Shown: positions 1-11,365, numbered from the stretch's first letter. The stretch is 64,000 nt of DNA from Symsagittifera roscoffensis (GCF_963678635.1 NC_087062.1:80107200-80171199), one strand, 5' to 3'. Notes: generated by a model from the sequence alone, not told the origin. Program-made: numbers and translations.

Positions 1-31
1 TTTGTCCTTTCTCTTCGTTAGTCCCCCTTAC

Positions 32-91
32 TGAAAATATCTTTCAACATTATCTTCATCAACCAATTCCCGCCTGATGGGATGTACAACT
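32..91 (-). CDS. Possible further 3' exon of the host membrane-protein gene
   Basis: On the minus strand a TTCAG acceptor precedes a 60-base open segment that ends at a strong GTAAGG donor. It encodes a charged peptide beginning VVHPIRRELVDE in the one open frame. Its starting phase does not match the phase-0 end of the exon at 1166-1435, so either another exon lies between them or this is chance. Tentative. Confidence 0.25.
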
Positions 92-344
92 CTGAAGAGG
101 TTAACTATCTCTTTTAGACTAGAGGTCAGCTAAAGCTGGAAATACCTGTTTGATAATTTTTGAGAATTTTTGTATTGATGCGGAAGGACAAGGGTAATTT
201 CAAAAACAGTCCTATAGCAAAGAAAAAGTCCCAATTGAATGATTTCAAAACCTGTTAATTTCATCAACTATTTCAGTTTCCTTTTAAAAAATTGAAATGA
301 TTACAAGAGCTTGTTAGGTTGAAAGATGCTCAAAATGTTGCTCA

Positions 345-890
345 TTAGATTTGGGTGGGAATTTTCGAGAGAAGTTTCAAAAACGTTAAAAAAATAGAAA
401 AATTGACTACTCTGAGGGTCATAACTTTTTGTGTGAAAAAATTGTGCGTAACCGCTAATGCATTGAGCTCTCCACAGCCCGTTCTTCACACTGAAACCAA
501 TATCTCAGATTCGGGAGGGTAGTTTTTGAGAAAAGTCAAGAAGTTTCAAAAAACTGTCAAAAAATCGACTTTTCTGAGCGTCATTTTTTGTGTTAAAAAA
601 ATTCGGCTTAACCGCTTATGCAGGGCAGCTTTTCACAACCTTTCCCTTCGATTGAAACTAAAATCTCAGATTAGGGAGGGTAGTTTTTGAGAAAAGTCAG
701 ATTTTTTTAAAATTAATCTTTGACTTTTCTGAGGTCCATAACTTTTTGTGTAAAAAAAATTGGGCGTAGCCTCTTATGCAAGGCAGCTTCCCACAACCTG
801 TTCTTTCCATTGAACCCAAAATCTCAGATTTGGGAAGGCACTTTTTGTAAAAAAAAAATCTACGAATTTGGGTCAAAAATTCACCACACA
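345..890. repeat. Three diverged tandem copies of a ~160-bp repeat
   Basis: The motif CATAACTTTTTGTGTG and its variants recur at about 419, 581 and 738. Each is followed by an ACCGCTTATGCA-like block and then by ATCTCAGATT with a GGGAGGGTAG-like block. Period is about 160 bp. No coding function is suggested. The short ORFs here are products of the repeat. Confidence 0.75.
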
Positions 891-1165
891 CACTTTTTCG
901 AAAGCTGTAGAAAGTGGGACAAGGAAAAATTAGACTAGTGGATTATGGAGGCACACAGAGGAGTGGGCGGAATTTCCATTGGTACCATTTTTTTGAAAAT
1001 CGGTAGAGTATTTTTTGAGAACTCATTTTTGAAAAATGAAAAATTTTCCAAAGCGTCTCAAAAATAATAAAAACCCAATCCCATACATTTTCATAATACC
1101 TGTTTTAATCAAACAGGAACATAACCCAGTGTTCATGAAGAACCTAGCCTAAGTCAATTCGATAC

Positions 1166-1435
1166 CTGATGCTGTGAGGTAAGAGTGAGATATGCTAGAG
1201 ATATCGTTGAGACTAGAGAAAGGAGCAGCTGACTCATCAGCATCGAGTTGTCTGAGGAATCGGCTAGGAACAGGACTGAAACTGTAGCCACAGTACACAT
1301 GAGTAGCCCAAGCACTCTCGTTCTCCACTCCAGACGTTTCCTGTCCAATTGTAGCTGGGCGAACACCAATAACTCGCTCAAAGGACTCCAGGCTAAGAGC
1401 ATCACAGCTATTGCCTCGCAACACAGCACATGTAG
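1166..1435 (-). CDS. Membrane-protein exon 7 (last confident exon)
   Basis: The acceptor is GTTGTTTAG and the donor is CAG|GTATCG. The 270-base exon is open for 90 codons in the phase required by the previous exon (0 to 0). It encodes about three hydrophobic segments: around EAIAVMLLAWSPLSELLVFA, around VLGLLMCTVATVSVLFLA, and around LMSQLLLSLVSTISLAYLTL. A basic stretch (RKRLEWRTR) lies between the first two, as expected for a cytosolic loop. A second overlapping open frame exists here, but it is hydrophilic and out of phase with the neighbouring exons. Confidence 0.7.
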
Positions 1436-1963
1436 CTAAACAACGGTCATAGATTATCAGAGCGTACCTTTTCTATGCCAACTTCCACAAAAAACTGTGA
1501 TCGTGATGCATAATTCGACTTGATTCGCGTCAAAAACAGACCTAATGTGGTCATTCTTTTACTCAAATGTTGTACCTCATAAAGTGACCATTACCCTATC
1601 AAGGATTCGATGTGATGCGAATACCATACATCTAGGCAGCCAAAACATTAAAGAATGTCTTGCTGCTCCCACCACGAAATGGGAGAGAACTGTATTCAGT
1701 TGAAATTTTTTCCAATACAAAATTAGGTAGCGCAATAACAAGTCGTAACAAATTCCAGTGATATATCATACTTAAGCCCATTTACTAGTGATCCGAACTG
1801 CAGTGAAAATTTCCCAAGAAGTTAAGAAAACCTTTCGACAGGAAAACGACGTCTCTTTACTTGCTAAGCTATGATGAGCAAGTAAAGAGAGCTCACTATT
1901 TTATTTCTATGAAGCCCTATCAGAAATAATTCGCGATAGCGTGATATAATCTATACAACTTAC

Positions 1964-2082
1964 CAGTGCATGTTCAGCTGATGTTTCTATTTTGGAGCTG
2001 GAGAGGGCAGCGAGAAGGAGGGGAGAGAGCAAGACACATGCCACTGCCACAAAAGCTTCACTCACGGACACAATCACCGAGT
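1964..2082 (-). CDS. Membrane-protein exon 6
   Basis: The acceptor is TTTTCTGCTAG and the donor is the consensus GTAAGT. Starting phase 1 matches the preceding exon, which ends one base into a codon at GTGAGT. The end is phase 0. It encodes one strongly hydrophobic helix (around SEAFVAVACVLLSPLLLAAL) followed by a short polar loop. This exon has the cleanest splice signals in the gene. Confidence 0.75.
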
Positions 2083-4783
2083 CTAGCAGAAAATTTTACA
2101 ATTAAGCAGTGGCGTTCCCAAAAACTTATCGTATTATGAAAATTACTGGGTAAAGGTCTAGTCACCGGTGCCAAAACCTTTGCTTATCGCATGGCTTAAC
2201 GTACTCCTGGATATCTTACCCAGAAGCAAGCTAGTGAAATCTAAAAAAAATTGCATTTACAATACCAGGAGGCCGAAGGCGATCTGAAAAAAAATACCTT
2301 TCTGCATGCAAACCAATTTCTCATACTGCAAACCAATTTCCTCTTAAAGTACAAACCAGCTTCTCCTTAAAAATGATTTGGAAAACGTGTTATAAAACAG
2401 ATCAAAAAATCAAACCGACAAAATAGAAAAACGAACGAGTACCGCTGTCGATATAAATGAGCATTTCAAGGTAGCCCACAAAAAATAAGACGCTAACTTT
2501 CACGCAGAGGCGAACTGGACTGCCCTACACAGCTGACGCTTCAAGAACCAAAACACTAAGCACTCAAGTAGCGAGTAACACCTGCAATTAAAATGCCAAT
2601 ACTATTTGGCAAAAGTGTTTACCGAAATGAACAACTTTATGCGAATTGGATCGAAAAAAAGAACTCGTTATAGTACAAAAAAAAAGAATTATAAAACAAA
2701 ATGAAAGACATCTGTCAGCAGTAAATTAGCATTTGAAAAAGTTTATGACCCCTAGCTAAGCCGACAAAACTTGGAAACACGCGCGTTGAGCTCGAAATTT
2801 AAAAAAAAAACAGGTGAAGCGATACAAAAAAACATTGCACACAGAAGCGAAGCTTCGCTTCACAAACACTAGCGGGAATACGACAAAAAGCAGTTCTATA
2901 ATGTGCAATAAGAAAAAATAGAAATAAGCCTCGAATTGGTAAAAATTCAGCGACGTCTCGGATTCAATCTGCGAACTAAAGAATACGAGCCTCACGAACT
3001 AACCAATCAGCCACGGACGCTTAATTAATCACAAGCACTAGCCACAAAAAAGCTGAGAACAGATGCTATGAGCTTTCCAATACTGCAGATTGTGATTATA
3101 GCAAAAGTTCCACCAAATAAGTGAACACTTTTAATAAACACTATTATTTGCGAGTTATCTTTTTAAAAAAAGAAGGTTCGTACTAATACACTACGCGGCT
3201 CGTTAGTGAAATACCGTGACAGTGACTGAAAAAAAGAAGTCAAAACCTTTTCTGAAAAATTAAGTCGAAGAAATAAGATGAAAAAAATGAAAAAATTATA
3301 ACTACAAAAAATTTATGTTTCCATCGTATGTGTTCCCAAACAGCTTTAAAAAGCATTGGAAACCTTTTAGCTAGCGGCAAAGAAGGCGACAAAATTAAGT
3401 TAGTCCTTGAGCTAAAACAAAACTGCTGTCATAAATGTTTTTTATAGAGCTATGAACGTTTTTATGACTCATCCGTACTAAAACACGTAATCTCAGTAAG
3501 ATATATTTTGCTCCCAAAATTACGCAACTTAAGTTTACCAAGCCGCTTTAACACAATCCGAAAATTTTTAATTGGAAAATAAAACTACTCAAAATCAGAC
3601 TCGGTAGACTTACAATTTGCAGAACTTTCAATTATTCTAAACATTGCCAACAGACAGTTGGAAAAGAGACTTTGTTCACAAGTAAACAGAAAACAAAACT
3701 GACTTGTTTTTGAAAAAAATATTCACTTTCGAATTTCGAAAAAAAATTGGTGGCAAAAAAAAGTCTTTTTAGAGAATTTTTTTTTGAAATAATAATTACT
3801 ACCTGAAAGAAGCTTTATGTTATTACTATTTAAATTATGGTAAGTTTTCTTAATTTTTCAAGAAACTGACAGAAAAGAAACTAACTACCAATATTACAAA
3901 ATTGCCCATTCCAGGAAAAAGTTAAGTACCCAATCGAAACTAATTTTTCAAGAGCATGACAGAAAAGAAATTTACTGACAATATTACAAAATTGCCCATT
4001 CCGGGAAAAATTTAAGTACCCGATCGCAACAATTTTGCTAATCGCAAGGGTAATAAAACATTTTGAGCTATCAAAAAAAAAACACTTAATTTTTCAAGTT
4101 TCACATATCCAGCGCAGCACGCACAAACGAATGAAAAACTATTATCGCCCTTCAAATGATGCAATATGAGGCAACTAAGCCAATGTAAGTTTGGCTTTAA
4201 CGTCTATGCGCAGCATTAATATTTTAAGACATTTTGAGCGAGTTGAATTACAACAAAAATATCGATTTAACTGGAACTTAAAAATCAGACTTACATTTTG
4301 ACCAGATATGTCTGTTGGCTCAATGATTCTTTGATCGTTTAATTAAATGGTTAACTGAAAAAAGTGTTTGTTCCGACTCGACAACGTTTGCTAATAGGGA
4401 TATAAATAAATTTTGAAATGATTTCAAAATTTTGAATTATTTTGTTTAAAAAATTACGTTTCATTAAAAAACACCCAAATAAAAGGAATGTTCGAAACAT
4501 TTTCAGTTCTTATGACTAGCAATTTTATTAGTATGGCGCAAGCGCAGGTCGCAATTTGAAAGACGAAAACATAGCCGACAGTCAGTTTGTAATAAAGGAT
4601 CTCAGGGACGCCAAAAAATCACGACTATATTCCGCTGGGAAATCCTAAAAATGAAATCCACTTTTCAAGCTAAAAACCAAACTCAATTGTCCTAAATTTT
4701 TCATAAAAACAGCCTTCAGAAGTCAACATTAATTTCTTCCATGAATACTAAATAGAATTATCTCAAAATTACAATCGACTCAC
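2083..4783 (-). other. Intron of the membrane-protein gene (2.7 kb)
   Basis: This is AT-rich sequence with many A runs and no open frame with convincing coding character. It contains one two-copy tandem repeat of about 90 bp (3851-4031, built around GACAGAAAAGAAA and AATATTACAAAATTGCCC). I see no RNA gene and no transposon termini. Confidence 0.55.
3851..4031. repeat. Two-copy ~90-bp tandem repeat
   Basis: TAATTTTTCAAGA followed by TGACAGAAAAGAAA and AATATTACAAAATTGCCCATT occurs twice with a 90-base offset, with a few substitutions. It lies within the intron. Confidence 0.8.
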
Positions 4784-4869
4784 TGTCATAAGATAGAAGG
4801 TCATCTTTGTGCATGGGTCCGGCGAAGGAGCTCCTGTGAGGGTAGCAGAACAGCACCACAATCAATACT
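4784..4869 (-). CDS. Membrane-protein exon 5
   Basis: The acceptor is TTGTCTTTAG and the donor GTGAGT. It starts in phase 2 and ends in phase 1, both agreeing with its neighbours. It encodes a short hydrophobic run (VLIVVLFCY) that continues a helix begun in the previous exon, then a polar stretch, HRSSFAGPMHKDDLLSYD. Confidence 0.7.
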
Positions 4870-5047
4870 CTAAAGACAAATCTGTAATTAGCTTACTTTA
4901 CATAGAGACATTTAATGAAAAATCATACCCAGGAAAATAAAATAATTTTGTATTATCGATCAGCTCAGAATATTTGAAGTTTTCAGTTGTTTACGGCACC
5001 AAATGTTAAGGTTAATATGATGAATCCGTATGGTATAGTTTACTAAC

Positions 5048-5163
5048 TGGTAGAGTGTGACGAAGTAATGTGAGAGGGGTGCAGGGATGGCAGAGTACAA
5101 TGTCCAGCATATGGCCACAGCCACGAAAGCAGGAAATAGCTTCATCAGAGCCACCTCCAATGT
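5048..5163 (-). CDS. Membrane-protein exon 4
   Basis: The acceptor is TATGTTCAG and the donor GTTAGT. GTTAGT keeps phase with the next exon, whereas the nearby GTAAAC three bases further on does not. Starts phase 0, ends phase 2. It encodes a helix around LFPAFVAVAICWTLYSAI, followed by APLSHYFVTLYQ. Confidence 0.7.
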
Positions 5164-5311
5164 CTGAACATAAACAATAAACCTTATTACTAAGACTTCA
5201 AAATTTCGACAAAAAAATAAATCGCGGAAGACCTATGCAAATTTCAAGATTATTTCATGGCCCAGAGCCAGAGCTTAAATTAAACAAAAAATGATTGATA
5301 TTAAGGCGTAC

Positions 5312-5465
5312 GCGAGATTCAGAGCGCATTGATGAAAAATCACTAACAACTGCTGTTTCTTTGTCGTCTTCGACCACAGAGTCCAATGTCAGGTGTAGCA
5401 ACACATTGAGTCCAACATAACATCCCAGACAGGCTACATAGAACACTATGTGGTACCAGGACAAA
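5312..5465 (-). CDS. Membrane-protein exon 3
   Basis: The acceptor is GTTTTAG and the donor GTACGC. It starts in phase 2, as required by exon 2, and ends in phase 0, as required by exon 4. It encodes one long helix (around WYHIVFYVACLGCYVGLNVL) and then an acidic, Ser-rich loop (VVEDDKETAVVSDFSS) that is probably exposed outside the membrane. Confidence 0.7.
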
Positions 5466-5549
5466 CTAAAACAACTTGATAACTTCAAAACCACTCGTTT
5501 TTGCAGTTGCATTTAAACCAATTTGAAGATCATTTCCAGCTATACTAAC

Positions 5550-5624
5550 AAAAGTAGGGATCCAAACAGGCAAACTGACAGAGATACCGCAAGGAGAGTC
5601 ATGACGTGCAGCAGCAAACTCGCA
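5550..5624 (-). CDS. Membrane-protein exon 2
   Basis: The acceptor is CACGTTTAG and the donor GTTAGT. It is 75 bases long, starts in phase 2 and ends in phase 2. It encodes almost nothing but a helix (around SLLLHVMTLLAVSLSVCLFG). Its starting phase matches the end of the 10716-10331 exon, which is the link that places that exon in this gene. Confidence 0.65.
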
Positions 5625-6167
5625 CTAAACGTGAGAAGATTTGATGCGTTGAAGTTACAACGATAACCAACAATCTCAGTGAGCAGCACACAATACAAAA
5701 TTCTGTTCTTTTTTAGTTAATTGAACCCTCAAACTGAATAGAACCAAGAAAGCCAAAAGATAGTTGGAAAAGGAGACTGAAAAAAAACTAAAGTTTCGAA
5801 GAAAAAATATTTGGCCTTATTTGAAACTTTTTTAAACAAATTTAATTAATTTGAGAAAAATTGGCAAATCGGCATCACTTTCCGCGTATTTGAGAACTGA
5901 ATTTCCTTGTCTTTTAGCAAAAACAAAATTTGTTTTATTATTTACATGACTTAATTATCAACATCAATTTTCCGATTAAGATTTTTCATTTTATTTATTT
6001 TTTGTTTTCCTTATCAAGAATTTCAATTTATTGACAAATTTAGAAGCTTGTACGTGCAGAAAAACCAGAACGACCAATGCAGAAAAACCAGAACGATACA
6101 CACACAATAGGCTTGAAAATTGGAGAAAAATTTAAAAATCTAATGTCTATTTGACATTATAAGCAGG

Positions 6168-6340
6168 GACGGATTTAGGGGGGACGGACGCTCTCCCTCA
6201 GGAACTCCGTGTCGACCCAAAGGGTCCCCCTTTGTACTATTTTGAGACATCCATTTTCGGATGACGAACCAAAAAATCTTTTCTAAAGGCGCCTTTGGCG
6301 CCAATATATACTAATTTTGAAGGGGGGAGGGTCGGGGTGC
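6168..6340. repeat. Dispersed repeat with GGATTTAGGGGGG / AATATATACTAATTTTGA blocks
   Basis: Two blocks, CGGATTTAGGGGGG and CCAATATATACTAATTTTGA followed by a G-run, recur together at 61150-61215. The second block also recurs alone at about 62540-62570. The shared order suggests one dispersed, probably transposon-derived family. Its ends are not defined here. Confidence 0.55.
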
Positions 6341-6761
6341 CAAAAAAACGCCAATTTTTTTCTAAAAAACCCAAAAAGTGCCTAAAAACGCCTTTTGACC
6401 AAAACAGGGTCGTTTTAGTGCTTTGGGAGAATTCAGAAAATCAATTTGGTCGCCTTAAAAAAAGTGGACAAAATTTTTTGAAAATCAAACCCCTCCCCCC
6501 CCCCTTCTCCTCCCCTCGAGAAAATCTTAGATCTTCCCCTGATTATAAGAATAATGAACTTGCTACACCCCGAAATATTTCTATCAAGACTTCACATATC
6601 TGAACTAAAATTTTAAAATTGAATGAAACTAAATTTAGCAAGTGCAGTAAGCAGGCTTGAGCTTGATAATGATGACGATTTGACTTCAACCGCTTTCTTC
6701 TGTAATTTTTCTTGCTTCAGGTGCATTTTCCATTTAAATTGCAATAAGTTTAGCTTCGAAA

Positions 6762-6865
6762 AGTCTTCTACCTTGTCCAAAATAGTTAAACACATTACCC
6801 AAAATAGCTAAACAGTCTTCTACCTTGTCCAAAATAGTTAAACACATTACCCAAAACAGCGAAAC
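6762..6865. repeat. Two-copy 52-bp tandem repeat
   Basis: AGTCTTCTACCTTGTCCAAA and the following TAGTTAAACACATTACCC are repeated with a 52-base offset and only a few changes. Confidence 0.9.
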
Positions 6866-8056
6866 TTTTTTCCATTCATTTCGGGGTAATGTGTTTTTGT
6901 TAATGAAGTTTTCAAGTTTGTACTGGAACTTGATCGATGCAAATACTGCATAGCATAGTTTGAATTGAAAACCAAAATTAAGGTTGACTCTTCTCTTTAT
7001 TTAACTGACTCAAAACAGCTAAGAAAACTCTAACCTAACAGCGACTTCTAAAAATTTTGTCAGAAGAGCACACATTTAAAAACGAGCTTTATAGAATTGT
7101 TATATCGAACCAGTCATCTCTGAAAGGGCTTTAATATAATTCTCACAATGCTGTAAAAGCTTTGAATCTTTCTTTGAAACGCTTTTCCACAATTTGAATT
7201 TGTGCTCAATTCAGCAGGCAACCGGTCTTGGTGGGTGCTCTCAAAAAAAGTACTTTAAAATATTTTATAAACAGGCAGAGCGTAGACTCGCGCTACTTGC
7301 GACACAAACAAGAAGCCCACTAAGTAAAAAAACCTCGAAAAAGTAAAAAATATATATATTAAAATGACAAAAGCTAGTTTAAAAACAGGAACAAGCCACG
7401 AAACTACAATGAGAAGTTACAATCAGAAGAAAACTTACCAAGCGGTGAAAACAAGCCAAAAATACCGTAGCAGAAACTCTTCAAGCCAAAAAATTTTCAA
7501 GTCCCTCTCCCATCAAAACACACTCACTAAAACTTTTTTGGCTCGTCAAACGACGCAATATTAGGCCATTAAGCTGATAAAATATAGACCGAAACCTATC
7601 AAGCCTGAGGAAAATTAAAAAAAAAACACAAAACAAACGAAAAACAATTCAAAAAAACTTAAATTTGCAAAAAAAAAAATAACTAAATCCCCCTCACCTT
7701 CGAAACACAAACTCAATTTAAAAAAAAAAAAAAACATTTTTCGCTCGTCAATTTTTGAGCTCACCGAGTCAATATAATTACAGGGCGAAAACTATCAAGC
7801 CGAAGAAAAAAGGGGAAGAAATGAAAATAAAATCAACACAGGCGAAGCTGAGCTTTGGACCACTTGCGATAGATTTATGAATGATTATGATTAAAATCAA
7901 ACGAGAAAAAATTCAAAAAATCGTGACTCATTTGTCACAAAAAATTGCAACCAAATCCCAAAATATCCCGAACAAAATTGCTTACACCATTAGAAACTCT
8001 ATAAAGAGCTTTGAGAAAGCTATACAGAAGCCCAGTGTTCAAAAAAAGTCATTTCT

Positions 8057-8370
8057 TTGGAACTAAGCCGACAAAAATAAGCAGACAGACAATAATCTAA
8101 TTAGCCAAAATTCTCTTTTTTCAAATTCAAACGGGACTAGAACTCCCGGGATTTGTCGTCTCAAGCATGGGGGTTACAGCAACTTGGAATAAAGCTTAAC
8201 CATCGAGCTATGGGAACTAAGCTGACAAAAATAAATAGACGGAAGATAGTCCGAAAAAGCATTCTAGTTTGGAAAAAAGGACCGGCCGGCCCGGCCTTTG
8301 CCGTCTCAAGCAGTTTTTACCGCCAGATGGGTGATCGGATTTGCTTTATATTAAGCTAAAAGGATTTGGT
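8057..8370. repeat. Diverged ~155-bp tandem repeat with a GC-rich near-palindrome
   Basis: GGAACTAAGCYGACAAAAATAA occurs at about 8058 and again at about 8213, and GTCTCAAGCA follows both copies. The second copy holds GGACCGGCCGGCCCGGCC, a GC-rich near-palindrome that stands out in this AT-rich sequence. The 7.1-kb tandem duplication begins inside this repeat. Confidence 0.5.
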
Positions 8371-8509
8371 TATTCGTATATGGAGGCCAGAAGCGCAAAA
8401 CCTGGTAAAACTCTGAAAACATCGCACTATTAGGTTGCTAATTTCAAACTTGGTCAAACACTGAATTTAAACTATTAAAACGAAAAAAAACTTAACCATA
8501 ACAATATAC

Positions 8510-8890
8510 GATATAGCTTAAACGTGAAAAAAATACTTTTGTTAACCATGCAAAAAAAAATACATTGAAAAAGCCTAAACATGGCGAGATAGTGAAGCCC
8601 GCATTCAAATATATAATAGATAGATGAAAGTAGTTTAAAAATTAGGAGACGGGTAGAGACATTATCAAATTAATTAAAAAAGCAGGTATACAGACATACA
8701 GACTTAATTTGGCCTCGCAAAAAATTACCTAAAAATAATGACCTTGCTGAAAACTAATTGAAAATTTTTCTTAAGCATAGCAATATTTGATATAGCTTTA
8801 ACATGAAAAAAAAATTCCGTTAAACATGCAAAATTATTATGCTTAAACATGGGAGATGGCTGTCACTCGCATTTAAATATAGTTTAATTA
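8510..8890. repeat. Dispersed repeat with ATATAGCTTWAACATG and AACATGG-GAGAT blocks
   Basis: The order ATATAGCTT(A/T)AAC, CATGCAAAA, TAAACATGG and CCCGCATT-AAATATA occurs at 8510-8625, again in altered form at 8755-8885, and a third time at 52770-52870. It is a dispersed family of about 115 bp. A copy of this region also lies in duplication unit 2. Confidence 0.65.
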
Positions 8891-8936
8891 GATTAGATTA
8901 GATAGATAGATAGATAGATATAGATAGATAGATTTT
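8882..8936. repeat. GATA/GATTA microsatellite
   Basis: A short run of GATTA followed by about ten GATA units. It is repeated in unit 2 at 15998-16052. Confidence 0.95.
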
Positions 8937-8984
8937 GAATAGGACACATAATTAAAACGTTAACATGCACAAATTATGCATGTT

Positions 8985-9661
8985 GCAGTAAATTTGTTGG
9001 TAACAGAGACTTGAGTCCAATGAGTCCTGTGAACAAAGCTATTTACGGGAAAAAGTCGAGTACCCGGTTTCAATACTCGACAAAATACCTTTTGCAGTAA
9101 ATTTGTTGGTAACAGAGACTTGAGTCCAATGAGTCCTGTGAACAAAGCTATTTACGGGAAAAAGTCGAGTACCCGGTTTCAATACTCGACAAAATACCTT
9201 TTGTATAGACTAAAGACATTTGGTATGAACATCTCTGCCCTTGATATTTTATACAAAATTTTGGTGCAGAGTAAAATTACTTACGCATTACCGGTATGGG
9301 CATGTGCCAATTCGACCGAATTGGCCGATGTGGACAAAGTTCAGCGCAGGGCTCTTAAACTTGGTGTTACTTCTACATTTACTCCAATTTTCGAGCTCAT
9401 AGAGAACCATGACAACAAACTATTACAGTCAAGTTCAAAACAAGACCATATTCTTCATTCAAAATTGCCAAAACGAGAAACTTATGCAGAAAACAGACTT
9501 AGAGAAAAAGCAGTTGCAGCACACGAAAAATTAGAAAAACATTTCAAGCTTTTTCCAGCCACAGCCTTAAGAAACAAAAACTTTCTATAAACTTTTGTTC
9601 TATCACGTGTAAGATAGATGTGTTTCTATCTTAATTTATTCTTTCTTTCTTTCTTTCTTTC
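8985..9661 (+). mobile_element. 5'-truncated non-LTR retrotransposon (LINE), copy 1
   Basis: An open frame of 156 codons (9120-9590) resembles the C-terminal part of LINE reverse transcriptases of the CR1/Jockey type: a YRLKTFGM helix, then ILVQSKITYALPVWACAN, then VDKVQRRALKLG. Such a block lies after the RT catalytic core, so the endonuclease and polymerase motifs are missing. The stop is followed by a short 3' UTR and a run of TTTC units (9638-9661), the kind of simple repeat found at LINE 3' ends. The first 109 bases are tandemly duplicated (8985-9093 and 9094-9202). It is inert by itself. Confidence 0.8.
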
Positions 9662-10330
9662 AATACACTTGCTATCATAAGTGTAACAAATATCGATTAG
9701 TTAAAAGCAAAATGTGAAAATATGTGTTGACAGTTTATAGTTCAACAATGAAATGTCGCTATAATATACCAGTCTCCCATATCTGACGCTTCGTTGTGGT
9801 AAAGATTTTGCTTGGAAACAAAACACCAGATGCCAAACTCCCGGTTGGAATCATCAGCCAACATTGCTCGTACCAGGGCAAATCTTTCATGTTCAGAATG
9901 CCCTTAAATGCATTTTGACTAGATTTGGTGTTTAAAAACTTAAGAAAAAACCTGGATTTTTTTTTGTTTTATTGAACTTTTTCCCTCATATGCAAAACAT
10001 TCAAAAAAAACTTGGATTATTTTCGATTTTTTGAAAACTTTCCTCCATATGCAGTATCAAAAAAGATCTGCGCGTATAGCAATATTGAAAATAATTAGCT
10101 TGTCTCCATTGAAGTTGAAAAGATCCTTGAGTCGAATTAGGTCACCGCCTACGCTAAAAGGGAAACTTAGCTGGTATTTATTATACTATATTAGCAATTT
10201 TCTAAACCATAGCAGGTGCATAAACTTTTAACTTAGGTCACTGATATCTTTTTGATGCTATAAAAAGTTTCACTGTGAACTTGAAAAAAAAACGTCCATT
10301 TGAAGGCAGAACGAAAGAAAGCATATTTAC

Positions 10331-10723
10331 CCTTGTGGTTCTTCCAGGCATAAAAATATTGCAACGATTTGGAGAGCGAGAAAGGGTATCGTAAGTATCC
10401 TGAAACCAAAAATATATAACACCAAGTTGTGGTTAAAACGGGAGAGTTGAAAAGACACAAACACGAACCATGAGGAGCCCAGGCTAATCAAAAGCAGAGC
10501 AACCGGTAGTCCAACATTCAGCAAAATTGGAAGATGTCTTATTGTGAGACCTATTGTGCAATCTGCAAATTGTAATGCCTTATTTGGAGTTATATCTTCT
10601 ATGGAAGGAAATCTGTTGTCCAAGCATTTCTTGGCATTTGACTTCTCGGAATTTTTCACCTGTTCCAGGCTTCTTTTCTGGCGCTTGGATATAGTTTTTG
10701 CATTAGAAGCTACCATTGTGTTC
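10331..10723 (-). CDS. First coding exon of the membrane-protein gene
   Basis: The ATG is at 10716, just after a possible 3' splice site (AAATTGCAG, exon from 10723), which suggests a 5'-UTR intron or trans-splicing. The frame runs 128 codons to a GTAAAT donor after AAGG and ends in phase 2, as exon 2 requires. The N-terminal 65 residues are hydrophilic and basic (SKRQKRSLEQVKNSEKSNAKK). About three hydrophobic segments follow: around ILLNVGLPVALLLISLG, NLVLYIFGFRILTI and FLALQIVAIFLCL. An internal TTTTTGGTTTCAG could act as an alternative acceptor with a different downstream frame. Two more copies exist: intact at 17447-17832, broken at 41487-41872. Confidence 0.65.
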
Positions 10724-11210
10724 CTGCAATTTCAATCTAAGCCCTAATCATATCAAGTAGTGAAAAGATAAAACTGGCAAATTACAAAGAGTGAAGATAG
10801 CCGGGTGAATTTTGGGCATTTTAATGCGGTTTGGTGAATGTGCACAATCGCAACTTTTTTAAAGTTTTAATCAGAAGGTCGAATATATCATAGTAACCGA
10901 GGATACAGTCAGGAGTCCTGTAACATTCGCCCGGAAGATACATATCGACGGAAAACAAAACTAAGTCCTAAAACGACTGGCTTACGTCTAAACAGAGCTT
11001 TGCATGCTTTTCACCGTCTCTACCAAGCCAGTACTTTCGGTGGTCTTTTCTAACATCGGGTCGACAAAAAAAACGTTACTGCTTTCGGCTTCGGTCAAAA
11101 CACTCAAATTAACTTAATTACATGCAGAAATAGTGAGCTCATGGCTGGGTCTCAGTATCCCCAGACCACGAGGTCACTCCTAAAAACAGGGCTACTACTA
11201 TTTATTATAT

Positions 11211-11216
11211 TACTAT
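11211..11216 (-). terminator. LTR polyadenylation signal
   Basis: AATAAA on the minus strand, downstream of the TATA box within the LTR. It is also at 18327-18332 and 42357-42362. Placed to end R in a U3-R-U5 LTR. Confidence 0.5.
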
Positions 11217-11357
11217 TGTTTTTGTTCAGCAGATAAAAATCATCATCCCCATCGAAGATGGATCAACCCTTTCCCCCAACTCCTAGCTTCTCATCTTTAT
11301 CAAAATGAATCCAGTTGTTAATTAAATTCAAATCAGGACATGACAAGAAGCTAAAAG

Positions 11358-11365
11358 TTTATATA
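11358..11365 (-). promoter_or_regulatory. LTR TATA box
   Basis: TATATAAA on the minus strand, about 145 bp upstream of the LTR AATAAA signal. Repeated at 18474-18481 and 42514-42521. Transcription would start about 25-30 bases further left and run toward the element body from the 5' LTR, or toward the host exon from the 3' LTR. Confidence 0.55.

Larger units (their letters stand above)
5625..10330 (-). other. First intron of the membrane-protein gene (4.7 kb), with repeats
   Basis: No additional exon was recognised. The interval holds small repeats (6168-6340, 6762-6865, 8057-8370, 8510-8890), a GATA microsatellite and a truncated LINE (8985-9661). Much of 7.2-8.1 kb is A-rich sequence with no visible function. 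The left edge of the 7,116-bp tandem duplication falls inside this intron at about 8203. Confidence 0.5.
32..10723 (-). other. Host gene for an unrecognised multi-pass membrane protein (overall span)
   Basis: Seven minus-strand exons can be chained by consensus GT-AG sites with matching intron phases: 10716-10331, 5624-5550, 5465-5312, 5163-5048, 4869-4784, 2082-1964 and 1435-1166. They add up to about 400 codons with no stop, and nearly every exon contributes a hydrophobic segment of membrane-helix length. Independent phase agreement at six junctions is strong evidence for a real gene. The protein begins with a basic, hydrophilic N-terminus of about 65 residues, followed by some eight or nine candidate helices and an acidic loop in exon 3. 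I do not recognise the family. The 3' end is not found and may lie beyond the left edge. The 4.7-kb first intron contains a LINE fragment, and a 7.1-kb tandem duplication begins inside it. A retrotransposon LTR sits about 200 bp upstream of the start codon. Confidence 0.75.

Noticed and set aside
1149-1424. The hydrophilic 91-codon frame overlapping exon 7
   Set aside because: Its frame does not fit the splice phases that the hydrophobic frame meets on both sides.
7260-8060. Possible diverged ~205-bp repeat (ATATAA...CTATCAAGCC blocks at 7580 and 7780)
   Set aside because: Similarity is limited to short A-rich blocks and could be chance.
10233-10460. Second minus-strand frame overlapping the host first exon
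   Set aside because: It could be used only with an alternative internal acceptor. The main frame keeps phase with exon 2 without it. Kept as a note only.
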